Below are positions 43,744 to 52,992 of a stretch of DNA of 64,000 nucleotides, one piece after another; within the stretch, counting starts at the first letter, position 1; each line of letters opens with the position of its first letter. Source of the DNA: Betaproteobacteria bacterium HGW-Betaproteobacteria-11 (lineage in GTDB: Bacteria; Pseudomonadota; Gammaproteobacteria; Burkholderiales; Rhodocyclaceae); NCBI GenBank assembly GCA_002842395.1, contig PHCV01000002.1, forward strand, positions 1 to 64,000. Direction: 5' to 3'. The position numbers and the translations under genes are program-made. Under the pieces are notes generated by a model, which made no database searches, had not been told where the DNA came from, and worked only from the letters and a program-made list of their open reading frames with translations.

Positions 43744-44754
43744 TCAGGTGGCGCCGGTACGCTGCATCAAGCGCTCGTGGGCGGCGAATACCTCATCCAC
43801 GCTGATGTCGGCGACATCACGACTCGCGGGCTGGAGCAACTCGCAGGGTACGGCCCACGGATGCCAGCGCGCGGCATCCGAATTGCCGAACAGGCAGACG
43901 ACGGGTTTGCCCAGCGCCGCGGCGATGTGCATGGCGCCGCCGTCGGCACAGATCACCGTGTCGCAGAGCGACAAACCGGCGACGAGATCGGCAAGTTCCC
44001 GCGTCGCCACCGCCGCCAGCGGCAGGTCCTGCGTCTGCAGGGCGAGCGCCGCCGCTGTCGCGTCATCGCCCGGATGCAGCGGATCATCCTCCGCACCCGG
44101 CGACCAGAAGACCAGCAGGCCGCAGCCGCTGGCTGCATGCAGCGCGCGCGCCAGCGCGGCGAAGCGCTCCGGCGGCCAGCGTTGCCTCGGCTTGCGCGCG
44201 GAAAGCTGGAGCGCGACCAGCCGCCGTCCCGCCAAAGTCTGCGGCAGGCGTGCCGCGATGGCTGCTCGCCGCGCCGCATCGGCCACCACCTTGCAGGCCG
44301 GCGGCGTACCGCCAACGCCGAGTTTTCGGGCCGCCGCGAAACTGCGTTCGACTTCATGCCCGGTCACGTCCGGCGGCGAAACCAGGAGGCGGCGCGGCGC
44401 CACCAGCCGGGCAAAACGCTGCGCACTGGCCTGCGCCCCGCCGGGCAGAAGCACCACGTCGATCCGCATCCGGCGCAAGTCGAGCACCAGTTTCGCCCGC
44501 CGCCACAGCGCCGCCAGACGCTCGCCCGCAGCGGCCAGATGCTTGCCCTTGGTGTAGGCGAAGACGGCATCGACGTCCGGGCTGCCGGCCAGTACCGGCG
44601 CGTTGTAGCTGTTGGCCAGCACGCCGATCCAGGCCGCCGGAAAGCGCGCGCGCAAGGCCGCCAGCAGTGGCGTCGTACACACCAGGTCGCCGATGTTGTC
44701 GCGGCGGATGACGAGTATTTTTTGCGGTGACGGGATGTCGGCGAGCGGCGGCAT
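43744..44754 (-). CDS. GT9 heptosyltransferase-family glycosyltransferase A
   Basis: 336 residues from MPPLADIPSPQ. GT9 (LPS heptosyltransferase) fold: ILVIRRDNIGDLVCTTPLLAALR at the N-terminus, LQLSARKPRQRWPPERFAALA, and CADGGAMHIAAALGKPVVCLFG. Closely related to the divergent gene at 44830 (shared RRDNIGDLVCTTPLL, FWSPGAE-DPLHPGDDA), so the pair are likely duplicates facing away from each other. Acceptor sugar unknown. A variant dispersed repeat lies inside. Confidence 0.9.
   Translation of the reverse strand: MPPLADIPSPQKILVIRRDNIGDLVCTTPLLAALRARFPAAWIGVLANSYNAPVLAGSPDVDAVFAYTKGKHLAAAGERLAALWRRAKLVLDLRRMRIDVVLLPGGAQASAQRFARLVAPRRLLVSPPDVTGHEVERSFAAARKLGVGGTPPACKVVADAARRAAIAARLPQTLAGRRLVALQLSARKPRQRWPPERFAALARALHAASGCGLLVFWSPGAEDDPLHPGDDATAAALALQTQDLPLAAVATRELADLVAGLSLCDTVICADGGAMHIAAALGKPVVCLFGNSDAARWHPWAVPCELLQPASRDVADISVDEVFAAHERLMQRTGAT
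44303..44326 (+). repeat. 25-bp dispersed repeat, variant copy in glycosyltransferase A
   Basis: GTACCGCCAACGCCGAGTTT core variant, antisense to the gene, encoding KLGVGGTPP. Shares CCAACGCCGA with the copy in thiL. Confidence 0.6.
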
Positions 44755-44829
44755 GATGTCCTGGGGCAAAATAACGGACGCAAGCATACACGCAACCCAC
44801 CCGCAAGCCAGCCGACTTCTCCCTCCTTC

Positions 44830-45900
44830 ATGCCTTCTGCATTTTCCGCCAACCACGGCTCGCCGCGCATCCTGGTGACGCGCCGCGACAACATCGGCGA
44901 CCTGGTGTGTACCACGCCGCTGCTCGCCGCGCTTCGCCGCCGCTGGCCGCAGGCATTTCTCGCCGTACTGGCCAGCAGCTACAACCAGGACGTGCTGCTC
45001 GGCAACCGCGACGTCGACCGGGTGTATGTCTTTCCCAAGCGCCAGCAGGCGCGGGGCAAGCTCGCGCTGCTTTGGTCGCGTTGGCAACTGGTGCGCGAGA
45101 TTCGCCGCCAGCGCTTCGATGTCATCGTGCTGGCCAATGGCGGCTGGCGCTATGCCCGCCAACTCGGTGCGCGGCAACTGCTCGGCTTCCGCGAACGCGA
45201 CAATCCGCCCGATCGCCAGCCGGACGTGGTCGTGCCGCTGGCCGCCGGAGCCGCCCTGCACGAAGTCGAAAAAATGGCGGCCCTCGGTCACGCGCTCGGC
45301 GTCACCGATGCGCTCGGACCACTTTGCGTTTACCCCCGGGCCGAGGAAGTCGCGCGCCGGCGCGAAGAGTTGCGGCGTAGCGGCTTCGATCCGCAGCGGC
45401 CGGCCGTGGCCATCCACATCAGCTCACGCCGCCCGCAGCAACGCTGGCCGGAACAGCACTTCATCGAATTCATCCGGCATCTTGCGCAGGAGCGGCCCGC
45501 GCTACAGTTTCTCCTCTTCTGGTCGCCCGGCGCGGAGAACGACCCGCTGCATCCGGGCGACGACGCCAGGGCGGCGCGCATCCTGGCCGCAACCCGCGGG
45601 CTCGCCGTCCACCCCTGCCCGACCACCCGGGTCGCCGAACTGATTGCCGCCTTGAGCCTGGCCGAGCGGGTGATCTGCGCCGATGGCGGCGCGCTGCATG
45701 TGGCCGCCGGCCTGGGCAAACCGATCCTCTGTTTCTTCGGCGACAGCATCGTCGCCGAATGGCGGCCGTGGGGGGCGCCCTATGTGTTGCTCCAGGCCGC
45801 AAGCCGCAAGGTCGCCGACCTCAGCGTGGCCGAGGTGCTGGCAGGGTTTCGCCGACTGGAGGGGCAGAGCGGAACAGCAGATAAAAGCCGAGAAACATGA
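44830..45900 (+). CDS. GT9 heptosyltransferase-family glycosyltransferase B
   Basis: 356 residues. ILVTRRDNIGDLVCTTPLLAALR, FLLFWSPGAENDPLHPGDDA and ADGGALHVAAGLGKPILCFFG place it next to glycosyltransferase A, its apparent paralogue, 75 bases away in divergent orientation. Likely transfers heptose or another sugar in LPS core assembly. Its last 80 bases overlap the 3' end of the O-antigen ligase gene on the other strand. Confidence 0.9.
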   Translation: MPSAFSANHGSPRILVTRRDNIGDLVCTTPLLAALRRRWPQAFLAVLASSYNQDVLLGNRDVDRVYVFPKRQQARGKLALLWSRWQLVREIRRQRFDVIVLANGGWRYARQLGARQLLGFRERDNPPDRQPDVVVPLAAGAALHEVEKMAALGHALGVTDALGPLCVYPRAEEVARRREELRRSGFDPQRPAVAIHISSRRPQQRWPEQHFIEFIRHLAQERPALQFLLFWSPGAENDPLHPGDDARAARILAATRGLAVHPCPTTRVAELIAALSLAERVICADGGALHVAAGLGKPILCFFGDSIVAEWRPWGAPYVLLQAASRKVADLSVAEVLAGFRRLEGQSGTADKSRET

Positions 45901-47152
45901 AAATCTGCAGCAGGTGGTCGCGATTCACGCTATCCACCACCATCCGCCCGGCATGGCCGGAAGTGAGCAGCAGCAGCCACAGCGCATGCGGCTCGGCGCC
46001 ATGGAAATAACGCAGCGCGCCAGTCACCAGCAGGCTGCCGAGAAAACCCGCCATCAACAGCAACGCCGGGATACCGCCGCCGACGCCCAGGTCGATCCAG
46101 CCGCTGTGGGCATGACCGACATGAGCGTCCGTGGTCTGCCGCAGGGCATGGGCGAAGGCATTGCGGCCGTAGCCCACGCCGAGCGGCTGCGCTTCGATCA
46201 GGCGCAGGCCGGCATGGATGAAGGCGATCCGCAAATAGGCGGAAGACTCGACCGTCGCTCCGCCAGGCAAGGCCGGATAAGGCTCGCGGTCACTGTCGAG
46301 CCAGGTGCGATGCGTGTCGATGTCCCAGGCGATCGGCACGGTTTGAGCGAAAGTCTGCCAGCGCACATCGCTGCGGTAACTGGCCACGGCAAAGCCGGTC
46401 ACCGCCGCCAGCAGCAGCATGCCGCCGACCAGCGCGCGTGCGCCGCCGTGCCGGCGCCAGGCGTCGATCAGGTACAGGGTGATCGCCGAGGTGGAGAGAA
46501 ACAACACGCCGAGCACGCCATTGCGCGCCCCGGCCAGATAGGTGCCGGCCAGCGCCAGAACCAGGGAGCCGACCACTGCGGCGAGCGGCAAACGTAGCAG
46601 GGGGGGCCGCCGGCAGGCGCGAAACAGCAGGTCGACGGTCAGCGCGGCGAGCAGGATGTTGAGGATGTAGCTCATCTCCAGCTTGCCGCCGGTGAGCGGC
46701 ACCACCTGGCGCAATAACTCGCCGTGCAGCCACCAGTGCGCCACCGACTGACCCACCGCGATCGCCGCCTGGACGATCAGCACGGCGGCCAGCGCCGTGG
46801 TCAGCCATGCGCCATGGGTAACCGCGCCTTCGCGTACGGCCAGCGCCAGCAGCAGGCCGAGCAGCCCGGCGAGCACGGCATTACCCCACTGGCCCTTCAG
46901 CTCGCCGAGCGCCCAGGCCGTCTCCGGCGAGACGAAGATCGCCTGGGCGAGCAGCCAGAGCGTGAGCAAGGCCAGCCAGAGCAGCGGCCCGCGATTGACC
47001 CGCAAGGCGGTCATCAACCGCGGGCGATGGGTCAGCGGAACGAGAGCGATCAGGGCGGCGAACAGTAACAACTGCCGCAGCGCGGTTACTCCGGGCAAGG
47101 ACCAGACGAAGAGCAGCGCCAGCGCCAGCAGGATAGCGAAGACTCCCCTCAC
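45821..47152 (-). CDS. O-antigen ligase family membrane protein
   Basis: 443 residues from the GTG at 47152. About eleven hydrophobic segments; the large periplasmic loop holds IDTHRTWLDSDREPYPALP and the ligase-type block PLGVGYGRNAFAHALRQTTDAHVGHAHSGW, with the conserved Arg and His residues of the Wzy_C/WaaL family. Joins O-antigen or another polymer to lipid A core. Four-base overlap with the upstream GT9 gene supports an LPS operon. Confidence 0.88.
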   Translation of the reverse strand: MRGVFAILLALALLFVWSLPGVTALRQLLLFAALIALVPLTHRPRLMTALRVNRGPLLWLALLTLWLLAQAIFVSPETAWALGELKGQWGNAVLAGLLGLLLALAVREGAVTHGAWLTTALAAVLIVQAAIAVGQSVAHWWLHGELLRQVVPLTGGKLEMSYILNILLAALTVDLLFRACRRPPLLRLPLAAVVGSLVLALAGTYLAGARNGVLGVLFLSTSAITLYLIDAWRRHGGARALVGGMLLLAAVTGFAVASYRSDVRWQTFAQTVPIAWDIDTHRTWLDSDREPYPALPGGATVESSAYLRIAFIHAGLRLIEAQPLGVGYGRNAFAHALRQTTDAHVGHAHSGWIDLGVGGGIPALLLMAGFLGSLLVTGALRYFHGAEPHALWLLLLTSGHAGRMVVDSVNRDHLLQIFMFLGFYLLFRSAPPVGETLPAPRPR

Positions 47153-48306
47153 GACCCCTCTCCGTCTGCGCGGCGGCCCAACAGCGCCAGCGCCGCCCGG
47201 GATATCTCCGCCGCGGAAAGGTCCTCGACGCAGGCGCGGGTGCCGACGCGGCAGGCATAGGGCGCGTGGAAGATGTGCGCGCAGGGCGCACACGGCAGGT
47301 CGGCGCGCTGAAGAATGACCACGGCAGCACCCAGCGGCCGCGTTTCCCGCATGTTGCATGGCCCGGCGACCGACACCAGCGGAATGCCGACCGCATCGGC
47401 CATGTAGGTGAGGCCCGAATCGACGCCGATGAACAACGTCAGACGCTGCAACAGCGCGGGCAGTTCGGCCAGGCTCGCCGCGCCGCAGGCATCGATCACC
47501 GCACGGCGCGGCGAGGTTCCGGCGGTGGTTTCATCAATGGCTCGAACAATAGCCGCGGCCTGCGCGGCATCCTCGCGGCTGCCCAGCAGCACCAGCTGCG
47601 CGGTGGGCAGCGCGGCCAGCAGCAGGCGGGCGAGGTCGACGATTTTTTCGCTGCCCAGCGCTTTCAGCCGGTTGGCGCTGGCCACACCGATCCCGATCAA
47701 CGGCGCGCCACCCGTGCCGAGTACGGCTTGGGCGCGTTCCTGCCCGCCGCTCGCCGGAAAGACCTCTTTGTCGATGCGGCCGCCATGAACGTCCAGCCGC
47801 GTCAGCAGCGCCAGATAGGTTTCCTGAATCAGCCGGTCGCCGCGATGGGGCTCGACTGCGCTCCACAGGCGGGCAGCGAGGCGGTGACTGGCGCCGCCGA
47901 AATTCGACTGCACCGCCAGCCGGCGCGGGATGCCCGCCCACAGCGCCGCCAGCGCATAGGCCGCCCCGGCATTGAGGCAAACCACCGTGTCATAGCGGCC
48001 TTGGCGCAGCAGGCGCACGAGCCGGAGCTTGCCGCCCAAGCCGGAAAAGGCCTTCGCCTCGGCGACGACCACCGCATCGACCTGTGGATTGGCGTGCAGC
48101 AGCGGTGCGTTTTGCGCCGTGGCCATGACGGAAAGATGAACTCGTGGATGGCGCCGGCGGATTTCGCGGAAGACCGGTGTCGTGCACAGCAGATCGCCGA
48201 TCTTCGCCATCTGGATCACCAGCAGGCGCTGCGGTTCGTCCGGCGCACGGCCGGCGACCAGGCGCAGCAGCGGGGCCAGCAGCCAGGTCAGCAGCAGCGG
48301 GATCAT
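47149..48306 (-). CDS. GT9 heptosyltransferase-family glycosyltransferase C
   Basis: 385 residues. N-terminal hydrophobic stretch MIPLLLTWLLAPLLRLVA, then LLVIQMAKIGDLLCTTPVFREIR, GVASANRLKALGSEKIVDLA and FIGVDSGLTYMADAVGIPLVSVAG. Four Cys in the tail (CAPCAHIFHAPYACRVGTRACVE, shortened) may bind a metal, as in some WaaQ-like members. Overlaps its neighbours by four bases on each side. Confidence 0.88.
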   Translation of the reverse strand: MIPLLLTWLLAPLLRLVAGRAPDEPQRLLVIQMAKIGDLLCTTPVFREIRRRHPRVHLSVMATAQNAPLLHANPQVDAVVVAEAKAFSGLGGKLRLVRLLRQGRYDTVVCLNAGAAYALAALWAGIPRRLAVQSNFGGASHRLAARLWSAVEPHRGDRLIQETYLALLTRLDVHGGRIDKEVFPASGGQERAQAVLGTGGAPLIGIGVASANRLKALGSEKIVDLARLLLAALPTAQLVLLGSREDAAQAAAIVRAIDETTAGTSPRRAVIDACGAASLAELPALLQRLTLFIGVDSGLTYMADAVGIPLVSVAGPCNMRETRPLGAAVVILQRADLPCAPCAHIFHAPYACRVGTRACVEDLSAAEISRAALALLGRRADGEGS

Positions 48307-49499
48307 CGGGCCGCTACCTCGCCGAGTACCTTCGTCACTCCGGCGACATAGGCCTCGATGGAAAAGTCGGCGCTGGCGCGACGGCGACCGGCCTCGCCAA
48401 AAGCCCGCGCCTGGCCGGAATGGTGCAGCAGATCGGCCAGATGCGTCGCCAGCGCATCAATGTCGCCGTAGGGATAAAGATAGCCGGTCTCGCCATGCGC
48501 CACCACCTCCTTCGACCCGGTGACATTCGAGGCCACCACCGGTTTGGCCAGCAACATCGCCTCCAGAATCGCCCGCGGCAAGCCCTCGCTGGGCGAAGTC
48601 AGCACGAACACGTCCAGCGCCGCCAGCCAGGACAGCGGCTGCTTCTGGAAACCGGCGAAGGTCACGCGTCCGGCCAACCCCAGTTCGCCGGCCAACTGGC
48701 GCAAGGCCGCTTCTTCCGGCCCTTCGCCGACGATCAGAATCTGCGGCGCAATATCTTTCGGCAGCCTGGCCACGGCGCGCAGCAGATGATCGATCGATTT
48801 GCGCCTGACCAGCGAACCGATGGTGCCGATCACCGGCGTGCCCGCCGGGACGCCCGGCTGTGGCGCGGGCAAGGCTTGATGCGTGTCGATGCCGTTATGC
48901 ACCACCTGGCACAATGCGCGCCGCACGCCCTGCTGCGCCAGCTTTTCGGCCACGCCGTGCGAGACGCAAATCACGGCGCGGGCAATGCGATTGACCGCAT
49001 CGCGCTCGCTGGCATTGAGTTTCGGCTCGATGCGGCAATGCTGCACCACCGGCACGCCGGCTTGTTCGCCGGCGAGATAGCCTTCGAGGTTGGACGCCGG
49101 CTGGTTGTTCATGTAGAGCAGGTCGAATTTTTCCCGGCGCAACAGCTCCGCCAGCACGGCCGCGCGCGGCCGGATACGCCAGCAGCGTTCGATGGCGAAC
49201 ACCGCCGCAGCGCGCCAGGGTTTGTGCCAGAACAGCAACCCTCGCACGAATTCCTTGGCCAGCTTGGCCCAGCGCGGCTGGCGCCGGGTCGGCAGGACGA
49301 CGAGCGGGATGCCGATGTCGGCCAGCTCCTCGGAAAGCAGTCGTCCCTCCTTGCCCCGCCGATAATCCTTGTAGAACCCGCAGGTCACCGCAAAGCCTGT
49401 GCGATCGATGCGCTTCAACAGTTCGATCATGCTGTTGGTGCCGCCACCCCATTCATTGCCGGTGTCGAGCAGCAAAATGCGCGTCGGCCGCTCATTCAT
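48303..49499 (-). CDS. GT4 glycosyltransferase, LPS cluster
   Basis: 398 residues. Two Rossmann domains; N-terminal LLLDTGNEWGGGTNSMIELL, central VIGTIGSLVRRKSIDHLL and the C-terminal nucleotide-sugar site LTSPSEGLPRAILEAMLLAKPVVASNV with the EGLPxxxLE motif of GT4. Acceptor unknown. The C-terminal GRRRASADFSIEAY is partly encoded by a dispersed repeat in sense orientation. Confidence 0.9.
   Translation of the reverse strand: MNERPTRILLLDTGNEWGGGTNSMIELLKRIDRTGFAVTCGFYKDYRRGKEGRLLSEELADIGIPLVVLPTRRQPRWAKLAKEFVRGLLFWHKPWRAAAVFAIERCWRIRPRAAVLAELLRREKFDLLYMNNQPASNLEGYLAGEQAGVPVVQHCRIEPKLNASERDAVNRIARAVICVSHGVAEKLAQQGVRRALCQVVHNGIDTHQALPAPQPGVPAGTPVIGTIGSLVRRKSIDHLLRAVARLPKDIAPQILIVGEGPEEAALRQLAGELGLAGRVTFAGFQKQPLSWLAALDVFVLTSPSEGLPRAILEAMLLAKPVVASNVTGSKEVVAHGETGYLYPYGDIDALATHLADLLHHSGQARAFGEAGRRRASADFSIEAYVAGVTKVLGEVAAR
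48362..48386 (-). repeat. 25-bp dispersed repeat, copy in the GT4 gene
   Basis: Exact 16-base core CGCCAGCGCCGACTTT, sense orientation, encoding RRASADFS, the same peptide reading as in the methyltransferase copy at 38712. Confidence 0.87.
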
Positions 49500-50655
49500 G
49501 TTTGTGCTCCTTGTCGCTGTCGATCAGCCGCAGGACCGCCGGCAGCACGTCTTCCGGCGGAATCTCTGCCATCCAGCGATCATTATCGGTCTTGGAACTC
49601 ACGGTTACCGCCGCCGGCCGATGAATGACGATGTGCTTGTCAAAGTCGTAGGCCGGGCCGGAAACGGCCGGGCCGGAAACGGCAAACAACGACACCGTGG
49701 GCACTCCGATGGCGACCGCCATGTGCAGTGTGCCCGTATCCCCCGTCACCAGCACGGCACAGCGTTGTACCAGTGCGGGCAACATTTCGATGGGTAACGC
49801 ACCAGCGGCAACCACGGCCCCAAAGCCAATGCCTTCAGCGATTTCATCGCAGCGCGGCCCCTCATGCGGCGCACCGGTGATAATGAAACGATATGCCGGG
49901 TCCACGGCCAATAGCTGGCGGGCGAGCGCGACGAAATGCGCCACCGGCCACATGCGGCCACGACTGGACGCCCCAGCCTGCAAACCGATCACGGTATCCG
50001 CTGCCGCGACGCCCTGCCCGGCCAGCCAGTTCGCCACGGCAACACGCGTAGCCGCGGGAACGGGCAGGCCCATGCGCGCGCCGGCAACCTCCGCGCCCGC
50101 GAGTCCGGCAATTTTCAGGCGCAGGTTCAAACCATGTCCGCAATCGGCCCAACCCGGATGCGGAGCATGGTTGGTCAGCAAGAACGCGAAGCGGCTGGTG
50201 TTTGGCAGCTTGAAAATGAAACGTGCGCCGGCGAGATACGCCAGCGGCGTGGCCTGCGGTTCGTTGCCATGCAGAATCAGGGCCAGGTCGGGATGAAATC
50301 GACGCAACCGCCAGAGCGTGGCGATGAAATGCCGCCAGCCGCCATGGTAGGGGATCACCTCATCGAGAAAATCGGCGTCGCGAAACAGCGGCAGGTAGTC
50401 GCGATGGATCAGAGCCGCGATGCGCGCCACCGGGAAACGCCGTCGCATCGCCACCATCGCCGCCGTGGACAGCACCGTATCGCCCAGTGCGGTGCTCGAC
50501 ACCAGCAGGATGCGACGTACCCGCTCGGGGCGATAGTCCGCCGCCGCGCGGGCCCGGCGATCGCGGCGCGCAAGCAGTCGAGTGACCAGGTAAAGCAGGT
50601 TTTCGCGAAGATTGAGACGCAATGGGATCGTTTCCAGACGCGACAAAATGTGCAA
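49492..50655 (-). CDS. GT9 heptosyltransferase-family glycosyltransferase D
   Basis: 387 residues. ILLVSSTALGDTVLSTAAMVAMR, IGLQAGASSRGRMWPVAHFV and TGDTGTLHMAVAIGVPTVSLF are the GT9 blocks. After the last block a perfect 15-bp tandem duplication gives VSGPAVSGPA. Overlaps the GT4 gene by eight bases. Fourth GT9 gene of the island. Confidence 0.9.
   Translation of the reverse strand: MHILSRLETIPLRLNLRENLLYLVTRLLARRDRRARAAADYRPERVRRILLVSSTALGDTVLSTAAMVAMRRRFPVARIAALIHRDYLPLFRDADFLDEVIPYHGGWRHFIATLWRLRRFHPDLALILHGNEPQATPLAYLAGARFIFKLPNTSRFAFLLTNHAPHPGWADCGHGLNLRLKIAGLAGAEVAGARMGLPVPAATRVAVANWLAGQGVAAADTVIGLQAGASSRGRMWPVAHFVALARQLLAVDPAYRFIITGAPHEGPRCDEIAEGIGFGAVVAAGALPIEMLPALVQRCAVLVTGDTGTLHMAVAIGVPTVSLFAVSGPAVSGPAYDFDKHIVIHRPAAVTVSSKTDNDRWMAEIPPEDVLPAVLRLIDSDKEHKHE
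49651..49680 (-). repeat. Perfect 15-bp tandem duplication in glycosyltransferase D
   Basis: GGCCGGGCCGGAAAC occurs twice in a row, adding five residues (VSGPA) near the nucleotide-sugar site. Recent slippage product. Confidence 0.9.
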
Positions 50656-50804
50656 ACGGCATGGCAGGTGCGGGCGCCGAACACCCGGTACAATTCAAGA
50701 GGCTGCCGGCGATGAACCGGATCGGGATTATAACGGCGCAGGTTTCCCGGCCCGCCAAGGCTGCCTGGATGCCGCGCAATTCCCGCATCATTATCCTTGA
50801 AAAG

Positions 50805-51222
50805 ATGGGCCCGCTCTCTACGCCGCTGAAGATCATGAGACGACTTGAAAAGTTACTGAAATTATTCATCCCACCGATCATTTCCGCGCCCATTCGGGCC
50901 CGCCGCAAACGTCGCGAGGAACAACGCTACGACGGCATCCCCGACCGGAATTTCTATGACGACGTATTCAGTCCGTGGCTGGGTTATGGTGACTTCGACC
51001 CGCTGTTCGACGCGATCAGGCCATATAGTCTGGTCTCTCCGTTTCGTGCCCGGAAATTTTTACGGAACCGGAGTGTTCAGGGGCGGCACCGCCTTGCTGT
51101 TGAGAAAAATCCTGGAAACCAAAGCGCGCGACAAACAACTCCGCCTGTTCGATACCTTCGGCGGCATACCGGAAGTAACGCTCGTGCTACCCACCGGCCA
51201 GGCGATCGTGTTCAAGCTGTAA
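50805..51222 (+). pseudogene. Decayed TylF/MycF-like O-methyltransferase
   Basis: Two pieces in different frames. The first (from the ATG at 50805 or 50835, ending near 51045) reads FSPWLGYGDFDPLFDAIRPYSLVSPFR, the lead-in of TylF-type methyltransferases (shown shortened). The second, one frame over (to 51222), reads GVFRGGTALLLRKILE and LRLFDTFGGIPE, the SAM-binding start of the fold. About twenty residues between them are missing, and everything after GIPE, including the metal site, is absent. Inferred deletion plus frameshift; not functional. Confidence 0.65.
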
Positions 51223-51244
51223 TGATGACCTGAAGGAAGCAATC

Positions 51245-51979
51245 TTGAAAATTCTGGAAACGCTACTGGTCGGCCTGATGCGCCTGCCGCTGATCGGCCC
51301 GCTGGTCCGTTCGGGCGTGCACGCTGTACATCGTCTGTCGGTTGGAGCCATGAAGCGGGTCGCCCGCGATGAAGTCAGGCCGCGCAACTGGTCGAATGCC
51401 GAACTGCGCAAGTTCGGTCCACTGTTCGATGGCGCCATCATCAACGTCAGTGGTTGGCGCGACGAGGATAAAACCGGCGGCCATTACCGTGACTATTTCC
51501 CGGTGGCGGCGTCCTATGGCATCTCCAACTATCGAGGGGAGAGCGGAATCACCGGCGCCACGGGCGAAGTTTTCATCGACCTCGAAGCCAACCTGTCGCC
51601 GGAGCTCGCCGGCCGCTACCAGGTGGCGTTCAACCACACCACGCTGGAACATGTCTATGACATCCGCCAGGCCGTTGCCAACATCTGCGCCCTGAGTCAC
51701 GATACCGTGATTCTGGTGACGCCATTCCTGCAACAGGTGCATTACATCGAAGGCTCGTTCGGCGACTGGTGGCGGCCAACGCCAATGTGCATCGAGCGCC
51801 TGCTGGAAGAGCAGGGGTTCCGGGTGGTTTACCAGAGCAGCAACGACAACCCCTGGTACATCGTTTATGTTTTCACCATCGCCTGCCGCGACCCGCAACG
51901 GCTTCGTGGACGGCCGGAATCCGCCAACACCGCCAGGGATGCCGGCGTCATCCACTTCGGACTTGCCGGTACGGAATGA
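51245..51979 (+). CDS. SAM-dependent methyltransferase-like protein, glycan island
   Basis: 244 residues, TTG start after AAGGAAG. Class I methyltransferase-like region VFIDLEANLSPELAGRYQVAFNHTTLEHVYDIRQAVANI resembles the second half of Methyltransf_11 proteins (shown in part), with TTLEHV for the usual motif IV; the Gly-rich motif I (ExGxGxG) is not recognisable, which leaves SAM binding doubtful. Probably a sugar or glycan-modifying enzyme by context. Confidence 0.6.
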   Translation: MKILETLLVGLMRLPLIGPLVRSGVHAVHRLSVGAMKRVARDEVRPRNWSNAELRKFGPLFDGAIINVSGWRDEDKTGGHYRDYFPVAASYGISNYRGESGITGATGEVFIDLEANLSPELAGRYQVAFNHTTLEHVYDIRQAVANICALSHDTVILVTPFLQQVHYIEGSFGDWWRPTPMCIERLLEEQGFRVVYQSSNDNPWYIVYVFTIACRDPQRLRGRPESANTARDAGVIHFGLAGTE

Positions 51980-52167
51980 CCACCTTGTCATTCCGGGCCT
52001 GACCCGGAATCCAGAGATGGCCCTCGGTACGCCGTGGTGACCGAGGACTGGATTCCGGCTCGGGCTGCGCCCGTCCGGAATGACGGGAAGGGGCGGGAAT
52101 GACGCGGGAGGCGGACACCGTCATTCCGGCCCTGGATCAAGTCCGTGGTGACGGCCCCAGAATCCCT
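51980..52167. repeat. Intergenic repeat cluster
   Basis: GTCATTCCGGGCC, CCCGGAATCCAGAG, GACTGGATTCCGGC, CCGTCCGGAATGACGGG and GTCATTCCGGCCC units, all of one palindromic family, fill the gap between two convergent methyltransferase genes. Confidence 0.75.
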
Positions 52168-52992
52168 TTACGGTTTGCGCAGTACGACGAAGCCGTAATC
52201 GCCGAGCATCACGTCGGCCAGGCTCAAGGCGCGTGGCTTGGTCAGCAGGATTTTCAGGCTGCGCAGCGGTTGGCGGAAGAACAGCCTGAGCCAAGTTTTC
52301 GTGCTGTGCGAGCCGCGGGCAAAAATGCGCGTGCCGGCGGCGGCGGTTGCCAGACCGCTGCTCGCGGCCAGTGCGGCCAGCGCCGTCGGCGAATACAGGC
52401 AGAGATGTTCGTGGTACCACAGACTCCAGTCGTAGCCCTGCGTGCGGAAGGCCTGGCCGGTGTGCAGCGGCACTTCGATGTAGAGCAGGTCGCCCGCCCG
52501 CATCGCCGCGGCGACCTGGGTGACGAGGGCATTGGGTTCAGCGACGTGCTCGATGACGTGGGACAGCGTGAACACCTTGGCGGCGCTGCGGATGTCTTCG
52601 GGCAGGCGCTCGGCGGCGAAGTGACCGCACTCGACGCGCAGGTTCGCACTCTGGCGGATGTCGCGGATCAGCGTGGGATTGGCGTCAAAGCCGAAGCACA
52701 GGGACAGGTGCCGCGCCGCGGCTTCGAGCATCTGGCCCGAGCCGCACCCGATGTCGACCAGCGCGCGGTGATCGCGCAGGTGCGGTTTGATGATCATCAG
52801 CCGCCGCTGCGAGTTGATGCGCCGCCAGTGCTGCTTGCCCGGATCGGTGGCGTTGCCCAGTCCGCTGTAATCGACCGGCGCGGTCTCGAGGTTGATCAGC
52901 AGGTCGCACTGCGGACAGCGCGCGGCGCGGCTGTCCAGCACCTCGAGAGTGGCGTTGCCGCAGACGTAGCAGCGCTCGGGCTTCATGCTCAC
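52168..52992 (-). CDS. Class I SAM methyltransferase with N-terminal zinc ribbon
   Basis: 274 residues. The N-terminus has two Cys pairs, CYVCG and CPQCD, a zinc ribbon typical of sugar C-methyltransferase relatives. Methyltransferase motif I is LVDIGCGSGQML, then GFDANP and FTLSHVIEHVAEPNALV. The tail continues GYDWSLWYHEHLCLYSP. Overlaps the next methyltransferase gene by four bases; probably methylates an activated sugar or glycan. Confidence 0.85.
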   Translation of the reverse strand: MSMKPERCYVCGNATLEVLDSRAARCPQCDLLINLETAPVDYSGLGNATDPGKQHWRRINSQRRLMIIKPHLRDHRALVDIGCGSGQMLEAAARHLSLCFGFDANPTLIRDIRQSANLRVECGHFAAERLPEDIRSAAKVFTLSHVIEHVAEPNALVTQVAAAMRAGDLLYIEVPLHTGQAFRTQGYDWSLWYHEHLCLYSPTALAALAASSGLATAAAGTRIFARGSHSTKTWLRLFFRQPLRSLKILLTKPRALSLADVMLGDYGFVVLRKP

